64,000 nt of DNA from Notolepis coatsorum (Eukaryota; Chordata; Actinopteri; Aulopiformes; Paralepididae): the NCBI GenBank assembly GCA_963971535.1, contig OZ020590.1, positions 150,276,576-150,340,575 on the forward strand, read 5' to 3'. The notes beneath the pieces were generated by a model. The model ran no database searches and had not been told where the DNA came from. It was given only the letters and a program-made list of their open reading frames with translations. Position 1 is the first letter of the stretch. Each line of letters begins with the position of its first letter. Both the position numbers and the translations under genes were made by a program. Below, one piece after another: positions 23,347 through 34,839 of this stretch.

Positions 23347-23642
23347 TTAAAGGAAAACTCCAACATTTTGGGAAATTAGCTTATTTGCCATCTACCCTGG
23401 AGTGAGACAAGAAGTTACATACCTTTTTCTTCTCTGTGCGTGCAGTAGGAGTAGGAAGACGCGCACCGTTAGCCTAGCTTAGCGTCAGTCACTGGAAGTA
23501 GGTTCCTCCATTAGCCTAGTTCCCAACGTCTTCCTTCTCCTACTGCATGCACAGAGAAGAAAATAGGTATGTATCTTCTTGTCTAACTCCAGGGTAGATG
23601 GCAAATAAGCTAATTTCCCAAAATGTTGGAGTTTTCCTTTAA
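23347..23642. mobile_element. TTAA-bounded foldback MITE
   Basis: TTAAAGGAAAACTCCAACAT at the left is mirrored by ATGTTGGAGTTTTCCTTTAA at the right. The inverted arms of about 120 bp are nearly complete (TTTTGGGAAATTAGC, GCCATCTACCCTGGAGT, CTTCTCTGTGCGTGCAGTAG). Little unique sequence separates them. TTAA at both ends suits piggyBac-type integration, though TTAA is palindromic and could be part of the arms. A decayed relative lies at 51965-52140. Confidence 0.92.
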
Positions 23643-24339
23643 GCTGTAGCCCTATTTTCAGAAATTCCGCCTAAAGGAAATGGAAAATTGCACCACTTCT
23701 ACAAGGTCGATTTGCATGTTCCTCGTATCTATGAACATCTAGGGACCTGGGGGTATGTATTCCCAGTGTCAGAAATAGTGTGTCTGTTACTAGGCTTGAG
23801 TAAATTGTGATGAAACAAAGGAGAATATAAATTAGGATTTCTTTTTGCATCTTTGCCGGTGAATAACACCATGAAAAATTGAGGTTCTTCCGAGTGTACA
23901 AAAAATCTAAGCAAATGAATAAAGGGAAGATGATTAAACAGAAGGATTTGTAGATACAGTAATAAATTATCATCCATTTGAATTATACATTCAAAATTGA
24001 CCTTGAACTTGACCTTGACCTTATTATGGCCAAATCATACATCCATGGATAGGGAAAAAGCTCCTCTTTCCAATCAATGGCAGTGTTAAATCTGGATTTA
24101 GTCATTTCCTCACGGTTTTATGATAAAAGAGAGATCGAATTTTCCGATAAATTCATATTTTCGGTCAATCTTAAAAACATCGGTAAACAAACGTAGTGCT
24201 GAAAATATACACTTTGACTGCTGTTTTGATAGGGTTAGGGTCTTTACTCTTGTCTACATTTGAAAAAGAAACACAACATTAATAAATATATGGTCTCTGT
24301 ATTGATCGATTTATGATAAAAACAGCAGGGTTTGGGGAA
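23643..24339. other. Unassigned stretch
   Basis: AT-rich, with a short repeated TTGAACTTGACCTTGACC at 24002-24019. No gene recognised. Confidence 0.4.
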
Positions 24340-24475
24340 CCCTACAGAAGGGTTAGGTTAACGGTTATGGTTAGGGTATAACGTTAGGTTTTAATAAGTC
24401 TTAGGTTAACGAACGGTTATGGTTAGTTAAGGTAACTGTGTGGTTATGGTTAGGGTTATTATGGTTTGGGGTAGG
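24340..24475 (+). repeat. Degenerate GGTTAG/GGTTAT array
   Basis: GGTTAGGTTAACGGTTATGG, GTTAGGTTTTAATAAG and GGTTATGGTTAGGG recur. This is a telomere-like dispersed tail similar to 15-165 and 23270-23345. Confidence 0.7.
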
Positions 24476-24635
24476 CTGTTGGAGAAGTGCGTGTGTCGAG
24501 CCTGGGGGCCATACACAGTGTGTGCAGACATTGATTGGTTTCGATTAGATTATATTATATTAAAATGTATTGTCATCATTATACAGTAAAGTACAAATGT
24601 GACGGTAAAGTGCAATAGTAATGTTACAGAGTGGA

Positions 24636-24739
24636 TTTGAACCTGGGACCACAGGAGCCACAGCGGCCACACTAACCAGCTGAGCTGTTTGAACCTGGGA
24701 CCACAGGAGCCACAGCGGCCACACTAACCAGCTGAGCTG
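24636..24739 (-). repeat. Perfect tandem doublet of a 52-bp tRNA-like unit
   Basis: Two identical 52-bp units (24636-24687, 24688-24739). Read on the minus strand each contains CAGCTCAGCTGGTTAGTGTG (A-box-like) and GGTCCCAGGTTCAAA (B-box-like, GGTTCAAATCC where followed by unique sequence). No 7-bp acceptor stem encloses either unit, so they are tRNA-derived fragments rather than tRNA genes. Confidence 0.75.
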
Positions 24740-25273
24740 AGGAGTACGATCCGTTACATTAGGAGGTGCTGGTCGACTGTGACCAACTCATCAACTGCCT
24801 GTCAATCAAAGGAGGAGGTCGTAATAACATGTGAACACCTGGGAGGGAAAACGATAAGGACTACAAGACCAGGGCAGGGAACTACAACTAGACATAACAC
24901 ATCACACACTGGGAACACTTGATCAGGGTACAGACACACCCCACACGTAACAATAATGAACAATCCCATAAGTATAGGTGCAGGAAGGAGTTGTGTGTTT
25001 GTGCTATCTGTGTCTGTGTCTGTCTCACTACATCCGTGTGTGTTGTTCTTGTAGTGTAGTGTAGGACTACAACTCCCAATGTTATTGTGTCAAGTGTCTT
25101 GCGTATGATTGGTTACTGTTACGTCAACCAGAGGCGCCTCGGAGCGCTCTGAGTCAGTGTGAGGCAGCCGCCAGAGGGACTGCCTGCGGTTCTACTGTTT
25201 ACCTGCATTAATACAAACTGTGAATAAAGCACAACTGAGCACTACCACGGTATCTTCTATTAAGATACAACAG
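24740..25273. other. Unassigned stretch
   Basis: No gene recognised; it contains AGTGTAGTGTAGGACTACAA, a motif seen in many fish repeats. Confidence 0.35.
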
Positions 25274-27582
25274 TTCTCACTACCTCTGTGTGTTGTTCTC
25301 ACTACCTCTCTGTGTGTTGTTCTCACTACCTCTGTCTGTGTTGTTCTCACTACCTATGTGTGTGTTGTTCTCACTACCTCTGTGTGTGTTGTTCTCACTC
25401 ACTACCTCTGTGTGTGTTGTTCTCACTACCTCTGTCTGTGTTGTTCTCACTACCTATGTGTGTGTTGTTCTCACTACTTCTGTGTGTGTTGTTCTCACTC
25501 ACTACCTCTGTCTGTGTTGTTCTCACTACCTATGTGTGTGTTGTTCTCACTACCTCTGTGTGTGTTGTTCTCACTACCTCTGTCTGTGTTGTTCTCACTA
25601 CCTATGTGTGTGTTGTTCTCACTACTTCTGTGTGTGTTGTTCTCACTACCTCTGTGTGTGTTGTTCTCACTACCTCTGTCTGTGTTGTTCTCACTACCTC
25701 TGTCTGTGTTGTTCTCACTACCTCTGTGTGTGTTGTTCTCACTACCTCTGTGTGTGTTGTTCTCACTACCTCTGTCTGTGTTGTTCTCACTACCTATGTG
25801 TGTGTTGTTCTCACTACCTCTGTGTGTGTGTTGTTCTCACTACCTCTGTGTGTGTTGTTCTCACTACCTCTGTGTGTGTTGTTCTCACTACTTCTGTCTG
25901 TGTTCTCACTCACTACCTCTCTGTGTGTTGTTCTCACTACCTCTGTGTGTGTTGTTCTCACTACCTCTGTGTGTGTTGTTCTCACTACTTCTGTCTGTGT
26001 TCTCACTCACTACCTCTCTGTGTGTTGTTCTCACTACCTCTGTGTGTGTTGTTCTCACTACCTCTGTGTGTGTTGTTCTCACTACACTACCTCTGTGTGT
26101 GTTGTTCTCACTACCTCTGTGTGTGTTGTTCTCACTACACTACCTCTGTGTGTGTTGTTCTCACTACCTCTGTGTGTGTTGTTCTCACTACCTCTGTGTG
26201 TGTTGTTCTCACTACCTCTGTGTGTGTTGTTCTCACTACCTCTCTGTGTGTTGTTCTCACTACCTCTGTGTGTGTTGTTCTCACTACCTCTCTGTGTGTT
26301 GTTCTCACTACCTCTGTGTGTGTTGTTCTCACTACCTCTGTGTGTGTTGTTCTCACTACCTCTGTGTGTGTTGTTCTCACTACACTACCTCTGTGTGTGT
26401 TGTTCTCACTACCTCTGTGTGTGTTGTTCTCACTACACTACCTCTGTGTGTGTTGTTCTCACTACCTCTGTGTGTGTTGTTCTCACTACCTCTCTGTGTG
26501 TGTTGTTCTCACTACCTCTGTGTGTGTTGTTCTCACTCACTACCTATGTGTGTGTTGTTCTCACTACCTCTCTGTCTGTGTTGTTCTCACTACCTCTCTG
26601 TGTGTGTTGTTCTCACTCACTACCTATGTGTGTGTTGTTCTCACTACCTCTCTGTCTGTGTTGTTCTCACTACCTCTGTGTGTGTTGTTCTCACTACCTC
26701 TGTGTGTGTTGTTCTCACTACCTCTGTGTGTGTTGTTCTCACTACCTCTGTGTGTGTTGTTCTCACTACCTCTCTGTGTGTTGTTCTCACTACCTCTGTG
26801 TGTGTTGTTCTCACTACCTCTGTGTGTGTTGTTCTCACTACCTCTCTGTGTGTTGTTCTCACTACCTCTGTGTGTGTTGTTCTCACTACCTCTGTGTGTG
26901 TGTTGTTCTCACTACCTCTGTGTGTGTTGTTCTCACTACCTCTGTGTGTGTTGTTCTCACTACCTCTCTGTGTGTGTTGTTCTCACTACCTCTGTGTGTG
27001 TGTTGTTCTCACTACCTCTGTGTGTGTTGTTCTCACTACCTCTGTGTGTGTTGTTCTCACTACCTCTGTGTGTGTTGTTCTCACTACCTCTGTGTGTGTG
27101 TTGTTCTCACTACCTCTGTGTGTGTTGTTCTCACTACCTCTGTGTGTGTTGTTCTCACTACCTCTGTGTGTGTTGTTCTCACTACCTCTGTCTGTGTTGT
27201 TCTCACTACCTATGTGTGTGTTGTTCTCACTACCTCTGTGTGTGTTGTTCTCACTACACTACCTCTGTGTGTGTTGTTCTCACTACCTCTGTGTGTGTTG
27301 TTCTCACTACCTCTGTGTGTGTTGTTCTCACTACCTCTGTGTGTGTTGTTCTCACTACCTATGTGTGTGTTGTTCTCACTACCTCTGTGTGTGTTGTTCT
27401 CACTACCTCTGTGTGTGTTGTTCTCACTACCTCTGTGTGTGTTGTTCTCACTACCTCTGTGTGTGTTGTTCTCACTACCTCTGTGTGTGTTGTTCTCACT
27501 ACCTCTGTGTGTGTTGTTCTCACTACACTACCTCTGTGTGTGTTGTTCTCACTACCTCTGTGTGTGTTGTTCTCACTACCTC
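25274..27582. repeat. 24-bp minisatellite, about 96 copies
   Basis: The core is CTCACTACCTCTGTGTGTGT plus TGTT. Length variants contain CTCACTCACTAC, CTCACTACACTAC or an extra GT; sequence variants contain TCTGTCTGTG, TATGTGTGTG or CTTCTGTG. Variants form ordered groups in the first 600 bp (CTGTCTG, then TATGTG, then CTTCTG), a higher-order pattern. Most units are a multiple of 3 without stops, so three plus frames stay open for over 760 codons. These are not genes. Confidence 0.97.
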
Positions 27583-27589
27583 TGCCACC

Positions 27590-27660
27590 GTAGTGTAAAG
27601 CCACTTTGAGTTCTAGAAAAGTGCTATTTGAATCAAATGTATTATTAGTATTAATATTGG
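27590..27660 (+). mobile_element. Retroposon 3' tail
   Basis: TGTAAAGCCACTTTGAGTTC, then GAAAAGTGCTATTTGAATCA and TATTA repeats match the common fish tail TAAAGCGxCTTTGAG...TATTATTA. It directly follows the minisatellite. Confidence 0.55.
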
Positions 27661-27769
27661 TTCACGTTTGTTTGATGCATTTTCAACATGATGTAATTGT
27701 CAGAAGCTTAGCATACGCTTTTGTTATACAATAGTAAGAGTTAGCTACCCCTTCAGGTTGTTATTTGCT

Positions 27770-28242
27770 TTTATTTTTTTCACTTTTTCTCCTCCTATTT
27801 TTCTGTATTTTCCTCCCATCCCAATTTAGTCGTTATGCCAATTCCCCCCTCCCCTTCCTGGTCGTTGCGCGCATGTGCCCCCCACTGGCATGTCTAGGGA
27901 GCCCTGAAGTCTATCAGATGCTTCCTCCGATACATAGGAGACAGCCAGCAGCCTCTTTTCACCTGACAGCGAGGACTGCACCGGGGAAGTGTAACGCGTG
28001 GGAGGATCACACTACCTTACCCAGTTCCTTCCCTCGCTGTGCAGGCGCCCTGATCGACCTGTAGGAGTCGCTGTTTACATTGACCAGAATACCACCCACC
28101 GGCTTCCCACCCGCTGACACTGCCAATTGTGTCAGTATGACGGCCGGCCAAGCCGGAGGCACCGCTGACAGCCGGATTCGATACCAGTGTCTCTGCGGTG
28201 GTAGACAGACGCTTAGTCCGCTGCGCTACCCGGCCGCCCAGG
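27770..28242 (-). mobile_element. tRNA-headed SINE, minus, near full length
   Basis: On the minus strand it starts GGGCGGCCGGGTAGCGCAGC (A box TAGCGCAGCGG) and has a B-box-like GGTATCGAATCC. The body includes CGGCTTGGCCGGCCGT, CACAATTGGCAGTGTCAGCG and GCGACTCCTAC. It ends in AACGACTAAATTGGGATGGG and an A-rich tail. The same family is at 36585 (+), 49020 (-), 50345 (-) and 63800 (+). Confidence 0.82.
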
Positions 28243-28411
28243 TTGTTATTTGCTTGTAAAACAGGAGAGCAGTTGGAAGAACACACAACAAGAGAAGCAG
28301 TGAAATCATTTATGCAAACAGCCTCTTATTCTTGTGGTACATTATCTCCAGTGACCTGGAAGCACACGTGTAAACCCACCTGGTCCCCTGCATGTTCATA
28401 ATACCTGTGGC
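28243..28411. other. Short unassigned spacer
   Basis: Between the SINE head and the 33-bp array; nothing recognised. Confidence 0.4.
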
Positions 28412-29495
28412 CAAGGGAGATATCAGGCTTACTAGGCTTCAGGCTAAGAGAGATACAAGGCTTACTAGGGTTCAGGCTAAGAGAGATACAAGGCTTACTA
28501 GGCTTCAGGCTAAGATAGATACTAGGCTTACTAGGCTTCAGGCTAAGATAGATACTAGGCTTACTAGGCTTCAGGCTAAGATAGATACAAGGCTTACTAG
28601 GCTTCAGGCTAAGAGAGATACGAGGCTTACTAGGATTCAGGCCAAGGGAGATACTAGGCTTACTAGGCTTCAGTCTAAGAGAGATACTAGGCTTACTAGG
28701 CTTCAGGCTAAGAGAGATATAGGCTTACTAGGCTTCAGGCTAAGAGAGATATAGGCTTACTAGGCTTCAGGCTAAGAGAGATATGAGGCTTACTAGGCTT
28801 CAGGCTAAGATAGATATTAGGCTTACTAGGTTTCAGGCTAAGAGAGATACTAGGCTTACTAGGCTTCAGGCTAAGATAGATACAAGGCTTACTAGGCTTC
28901 AGACTAAGATAGATACTAGGCTTACTATGATTCAGGACAAGGGAGATACTAGGCTTACTAGGTTTCAGGCTAAGAGAGATACTAGGCTTACTAGGCTTCA
29001 GGCTAAGATAGATACAAGGCTTACTAGGCTTCAGACTAAGATAGATACTAGGCTTACTATGATTCAGGACAAGGGAGATACTAGGCTTACTAGGCTTCAG
29101 GCTAAGAGAGATACTAGGCTTACTAGGGTTCAGGCTAAGAGAGATACTAGGCTTACTAGGGTTCAGGCTAAGAGAGATACAAGGCTTACTAGGCTTCAGG
29201 CTAAGAGAGATACTAGGCTTACTAGGCTTCAGGCTAAGATAGATACTAGGCTTACTAGGCTTCAGGCTAAGATATATATGAGGCTTACTAGGCTTCAGAC
29301 TAAGATAGATACTAGGCTTACTAGGCTTCAGGCTAAGAGAGATACGAGGCTTACTAGGCTTCAGGCTAAGGGAGATACGAGGCTTACTAGGCTTCAGGCT
29401 AAGAGAGATACGAGGCTTACTAGGCTTCAGGCTAAGAGAGATACTAGGCTTACTAGGCTTCAGGCTAAGAGAGATACTAGGCTTACTAGGCTTCA
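28412..29495. repeat. 33-bp minisatellite, block 1 (about 33 copies)
   Basis: AGGCTTACTAGGCTTCAGG plus CTAAGAGAGATACT repeats every 33 bp, an 11-codon period, giving a plus frame of TRLTRLQAKRD repeats. A few 32-bp units (GAGATATAGGC, near 28717 and 28750) break the frame. The frame lacks upstream gene context and codon-preserving variation, so I call it a repeat. Confidence 0.96.
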
Positions 29496-29806
29496 GATAG
29501 GGCTACTCCGCTACAGTCACCGGCCCCCCTTTTATCTCCAACTGTGTGGAAACCTGTCCAAGTCACAGCACCATTGTAACCCATCTGGATGTGAACCATG
29601 GATCTCCTGGCATGAGGAACCAAATATCTACTGGTCAGCCAAATAACCCCCCCCCCCCCCCCCCAGTCAAGGGAGATATTAGGCTTATTAGGTTACAGGT
29701 AAAAATAGTTATTAGGCTTTCTAGGTATCAGCCCAAGGGAGATATTAGGCTTATTAGGTTACAGGTAAAAATAGTTATTAGGCTTTCTAGGTATCAGGCC
29801 AAGGGA
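28485..29806. repeat. Tandem duplication, copy 1 (1,322 bp)
   Basis: This segment recurs at 29807-31131. It contains most of block 1, a unique spacer (29496-29646, CTACTCCGCTACAGTCACCG and following), a poly(C) run (29647-29664, C18) and a degenerate GGTTACAGGTAAAAATAG segment. The embedded 287-codon frames (28783-29646 and 30105-30968) encode identical strings. The only difference I see is the poly(C) length. Confidence 0.95.
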
Positions 29807-31131
29807 GATACAAGGCTTACTAGGCTTCAGGCTAAGATAGATACTAGGCTTACTAGGCTTCAGGCTAAGATAGATACTAGGCTTACTAGGCTTCAGGCTA
29901 AGATAGATACAAGGCTTACTAGGCTTCAGGCTAAGAGAGATACGAGGCTTACTAGGATTCAGGCCAAGGGAGATACTAGGCTTACTAGGCTTCAGTCTAA
30001 GAGAGATACTAGGCTTACTAGGCTTCAGGCTAAGAGAGATATAGGCTTACTAGGCTTCAGGCTAAGAGAGATATAGGCTTACTAGGCTTCAGGCTAAGAG
30101 AGATATGAGGCTTACTAGGCTTCAGGCTAAGATAGATATTAGGCTTACTAGGTTTCAGGCTAAGAGAGATACTAGGCTTACTAGGCTTCAGGCTAAGATA
30201 GATACAAGGCTTACTAGGCTTCAGACTAAGATAGATACTAGGCTTACTATGATTCAGGACAAGGGAGATACTAGGCTTACTAGGTTTCAGGCTAAGAGAG
30301 ATACTAGGCTTACTAGGCTTCAGGCTAAGATAGATACAAGGCTTACTAGGCTTCAGACTAAGATAGATACTAGGCTTACTATGATTCAGGACAAGGGAGA
30401 TACTAGGCTTACTAGGCTTCAGGCTAAGAGAGATACTAGGCTTACTAGGGTTCAGGCTAAGAGAGATACTAGGCTTACTAGGGTTCAGGCTAAGAGAGAT
30501 ACAAGGCTTACTAGGCTTCAGGCTAAGAGAGATACTAGGCTTACTAGGCTTCAGGCTAAGATAGATACTAGGCTTACTAGGCTTCAGGCTAAGATATATA
30601 TGAGGCTTACTAGGCTTCAGACTAAGATAGATACTAGGCTTACTAGGCTTCAGGCTAAGAGAGATACGAGGCTTACTAGGCTTCAGGCTAAGGGAGATAC
30701 GAGGCTTACTAGGCTTCAGGCTAAGAGAGATACGAGGCTTACTAGGCTTCAGGCTAAGAGAGATACTAGGCTTACTAGGCTTCAGGCTAAGAGAGATACT
30801 AGGCTTACTAGGCTTCAGATAGGGCTACTCCGCTACAGTCACCGGCCCCCCTTTTATCTCCAACTGTGTGGAAACCTGTCCAAGTCACAGCACCATTGTA
30901 ACCCATCTGGATGTGAACCATGGATCTCCTGGCATGAGGAACCAAATATCTACTGGTCAGCCAAATAACCCCCCCCCCCCCCCCCCCCAGTCAAGGGAGA
31001 TATTAGGCTTATTAGGTTACAGGTAAAAATAGTTATTAGGCTTTCTAGGTATCAGCCCAAGGGAGATATTAGGCTTATTAGGTTACAGGTAAAAATAGTT
31101 ATTAGGCTTTCTAGGTATCAGGCCAAGGGAG
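29807..31131. repeat. Tandem duplication, copy 2 (about 1,324 bp)
   Basis: Head-to-tail copy of 28485-29806 at offset 1322, rising to 1324 after the poly(C), which is C20 here (30969-30988). The junction lies in the shared AAGGGAGATA motif, consistent with unequal exchange or replication slippage between repeat units. An assembly duplication is the alternative. Confidence 0.95.
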
Positions 31132-31440
31132 ATATTAGACCACTGCATCATCCACTTCAGGAAAGACATTCTTATAATACGATGCAAGCTTAGAAGACAT
31201 GCATGCTAGGTACATACTCCTGCTGTTGCCCTTGAGCAAGGCACTGTGGCATTAGACCTGGAGAGCCCCCAGGCACCAGACTGTGCCCACTGCTCCTACA
31301 TAGTTAGGATGGATTGCAGAGGACAAATCCCTGGTATATGCAACACTGTATTTGGCAAAGATTCAAATTGTAATTCTTAGGACGTGGAAACCTGACCAAA
31401 CACATTTGATAAATCTTCTCACTGCTTAGATTTATATTCG
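31132..31440 (+). mobile_element. SINE-like 3' fragment
   Basis: GTTGCCCTTGAGCAAGGCAC, CCCACTGCTCCTACATAG and GCAGAGGACAAATCCCT (31223-31330) are a common fish SINE body. A related piece is at 35286-35450. The head is missing. Confidence 0.55.
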
Positions 31441-31875
<435 letters not shown>

Positions 31876-31923
31876 TGACTCATGCCATTTTCACAACAGA
31901 GGGGATTTTCATTCAGTAATGGG

Positions 31924-32376
31924 ATAGATTAGATTAGATTAGATTCAATGTATTTGCACGATAACAGAGTACGACAATGTGACATAAAGGTACCACTGGG
32001 ATTTGAACTCAACTTTATTTAAACTCAAAAGGCAACCGAGGTTTCCCTCATTTACAGTCACGCAGTACATACAGAAATAAGAAAGAAAAAAAGGCATACG
32101 CAATCACACAGACAGCATATACAACTTTTTAACATTTTAAACTCTGCAACAGAGGGGAGAATCTCAAGCTTTAAGGACTGTTGGAGTTCATTCCATGAGC
32201 TAGAGGGGCATCATAGCCAAATTATTTACACTGTTCAGAGTGTACAGTATAAATGGACATATAAATGGACACTTCTTCCTTTTTAAAATAATGTGCAGAC
32301 ATGTTCTACAAGGGCACTTGAATAAAGAACAGGATATCAAATGCAACCCACTGGTGAACTCTGTGTGAAGTTTGCA
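31924..32376 (-). mobile_element. LINE tail fragment (GATTA) and unassigned sequence
   Basis: (GATTA)n at 31925-31947, then TTCAATGTATTTGCACGATA, suggests a reversed LINE tail. The following AACTCAACTTTATTTAAACTC may be another. No coding frame. Confidence 0.4.
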
Positions 32377-33727
32377 TGTTTATACATTACCTTTCTTTAC
32401 TTTGAGTTTGCATGTTCAGAATCAGATACATTACCTTTCTTTACTTTGAGTTTGCATGTTCAGAATCAGATACATTACCTTTCTTTACTTTGAGTTTGCA
32501 TGTTCAGAATCAGATACATTACCTTTCTTTACTTTGAGTTTGCATGTTCAAATACTACATTACCTTTATTTACTTTGAGTTTGCATGTTCAAATACTACA
32601 TTACCTTTATTTACTTTGAGTTTGCATGTTCAAATACTACATTACCTTTATTTACTTTGAGTTTGCATGTTCAAATACTACATTACCTTTATTTACTTTG
32701 AGTTTGCATGTTCAAATACTACATTACCTTTATTTACTTTGAGTTTGCATGTTCAAATACCACATTACCTTTATTTACTTTGAGTTTGCATGTTCAAATA
32801 CTACATTACCTTTATTTACTTTGAGTTTGCATGTTCAGATACTACATTACCTTTCTTTACTTTGAGTTTGCATGTTCAAATACTACATTACCTTTCTTTA
32901 CTTTGAGTTTGCATGTTCAGAATCAGATACATTACCTTTCTTTACTTTGAGTTTGCATGTTCAGAATCAGATACATTACCTTTCTTTACTTTGAGTTTGC
33001 ATGTTCAGAATCAGATACATTACCTTTCTTTACTTTGAGTTTGCATGTTCAAATACTACATTACCTTTATTTACTTTGAGTTTGCATGTTCAAATACTAC
33101 ATTACCTTTATTTACTTTGAGTTTGCATGTTCAAATACTACATTACCTTTATTTACTTTGAGTTTGCATGTTCAAATACTACATTACCTTTATTTACTTT
33201 GAGTTTGCATGTTCAAATACTACATTACCTTTATTTACTTTGAGTTTGCATGTTCAAATACCACATTACCTTTATTTACTTTGAGTTTGCATGTTCAAAT
33301 ACTACATTACCTTTATTTACTTTGAGTTTGCATGTTCAGATACTACATTACCTTTCTTTACTTTGAGTTTGCATGTTCAAATACTACATTACCTTTATTT
33401 ACTTTGAGTTTGCATGTTCAAATACTACATTACCTTTATTTACTTTGAGTTTGCATGTTCAAATACTACATTACCTTTATTTACTTTGAGTTTGCATGTT
33501 CAGATACTACATTACCTTTCTTTACTTTGAGTTAGCATGTTCAGATACTACATTACCTTTCTTTACTTTGAGTTAGCATGTTCAAATACTACATTACCTT
33601 TCTTTACTTTGAGTTTGCATGTTCAAATACTACATTACCTTTCTTTACTTTGAGTTAGCATGTTCAGATACTACATTACCTTTCTTTACTTTGAGTTAGC
33701 ATGTTCAGAATCAGATACATTACCTTT
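32377..33727. repeat. 41/44-bp minisatellite with 501-bp higher-order unit
   Basis: The core is CTTTGAGTTTGCATGTTCA. Two unit types occur: 44 bp with AGAATCAGATAC and 41 bp with AAATACTAC. Three 44-bp units followed by nine 41-bp units (3x44 + 9x41 = 501) are repeated. The marker AAATACCAC appears once in each block, 501 bp apart (near 32760 and 33261). The right end becomes irregular with GAGTTAGCATG variants. Confidence 0.96.
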
Positions 33728-34140
33728 TGTTGTAGCCAATTGGATGATTTTACTGTGGTCACTTTATTGTATGAAGGTGTGTGTGCGTGCCGGGGCTCCA
33801 CTTCACTGGTCAAATTACTTACTTGTGAGTAGTACGTCCGTTGATGAAGAAAAGCAAGGTCCACAGGGTAAAGTAAGGATAGCCAAATGGTTTATTTGCG
33901 AAGTCTCTCTTTACAGAAGTGGTCCTAAATCTACTTTCCTGCTTTCTCCTGTCAATACTACTACAAGGTAAGAAAACTGTATGTTCGCAGTCTCCAAAAG
34001 TCACCGCCGACTCCACACAGGAAATTCCTTAGTAGGGCGCAAGCCGTAAATCTACTTGCTGGTTTCTGCCTTCAGGTCCGTGTTGAGTCCATCCTTTTCG
34101 GGTCCATCCAGTCCGGTCGAAAAACGTAACTGCCACAGAG
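33728..34140. other. Unassigned stretch between minisatellite and HSE cluster
   Basis: No recognised gene. It contains a consensus-like splice donor AAGGTAAGA at 33964-33972 on the plus strand. On the minus strand it would be the first transcribed region downstream of the TATA-like box at 34153. Confidence 0.35.
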
Positions 34141-34152
34141 GGAGAACCGTGG

Positions 34153-34162
34153 CTATATATAG
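34153..34162 (-). promoter_or_regulatory. TATA-like box
   Basis: CTATATATAG is palindromic, so it can be read either way. On the minus strand the HSE-like cluster (34174-34379) lies directly upstream, the usual order in heat-shock promoters. No transcript start is shown by sequence alone. Confidence 0.4.
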
Positions 34163-34173
34163 AGACCCAAACG

Positions 34174-34379
34174 TTCTAGAAGGTTCGGTTATGACATCAT
34201 CCAGCTACATCACGAATGTTCCAGAACGTTCTAACATGGTGTCACGCCAGGGTTCCAGAATGTTCTATGTTCTAGAAGGACTATTATGACATCGCCCCAA
34301 ACGTTCCAGAAGATTCTAGGTTCTAGAAAGTCTATTATGACATCGCCCCAAACGTTCTAGAATGTTCTAGGTTCCAGAA
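34174..34379. promoter_or_regulatory. Cluster of heat-shock-element-like motifs
   Basis: Heat-shock factor binds alternating TTC and GAA pentamers (TTCnnGAAnnTTC). I find TTCTAGAAGGTTC (34174-34186), GAATGTTCCAGAACGTTC with four perfect pentamers (34214-34231), TTCCAGAATGTTC plus TTCTAGAA (34253-34277), TTCCAGAAGATTC plus TTCTAGAA (34304-34328), and TTCTAGAATGTTC plus TTCCAGAA (34355-34379). The last three sit in a 51-bp tandem repeat sharing CTATTATGACATCGCCCC. Function is inferred from the motif only. Confidence 0.6.
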
Positions 34380-34390
34380 GGCCCTATTAT

Positions 34391-34839
34391 GACAAATACG
34401 ACGGTTCAATGACTTTATCTAAATCCAATCAATATTAAACATTCCAATAATAATAATAATAATAATAACAACAATAACCAAAACACTCATATGGCCGTTA
34501 CAGTGTGTGTTATTGTGAAGGTGTTATTGAGATTATTGACTAATTAGCTGGGCAGTGGGCATAGGAGGCGGGGCTCAGATGATCTCGGGCACAGCCTATT
34601 TGTGTGTGTGTCACAGGTGCGCAGCGGGAGGGAATTGGGGAACCGTCACACGGAAGCCACACAGTTTTTCAACCGTGCGTGTTTTGTTTGTTTTCAGTAG
34701 TTTTGAGTTATTTTCAGGTTTATTTTGCAACACTAGTTTATTCGTTTAGGTTACAATTTAAACACGAGTTTATGTTATGCTTTGCTTTATCCACCCTGCA
34801 AGCCAAAATAATACCTTTTAAATGCACTCAACGAGAGGA
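34391..34839. other. Unassigned, with AAT run
   Basis: (AAT)n at 34445-34467. No gene recognised. Confidence 0.4.

Noticed and set aside
25220-27609. Three overlapping plus-strand frames of 767-792 codons
   Set aside because: They are the three phases of a stop-free 24-bp minisatellite; all phases being open is a property of the repeat, with no domain or gene context.
28392-30968. Tandem TRLTRLQAKRD protein of 287 codons, present twice
   Set aside because: Exact 33-bp tandem DNA repeats with out-of-phase 32-bp units and no flanking gene signals. Identity of the two frames reflects recent DNA duplication, not selection.
32377-33727. CRISPR-like array
   Set aside because: No unique spacers; the entire 41/44-bp unit repeats.
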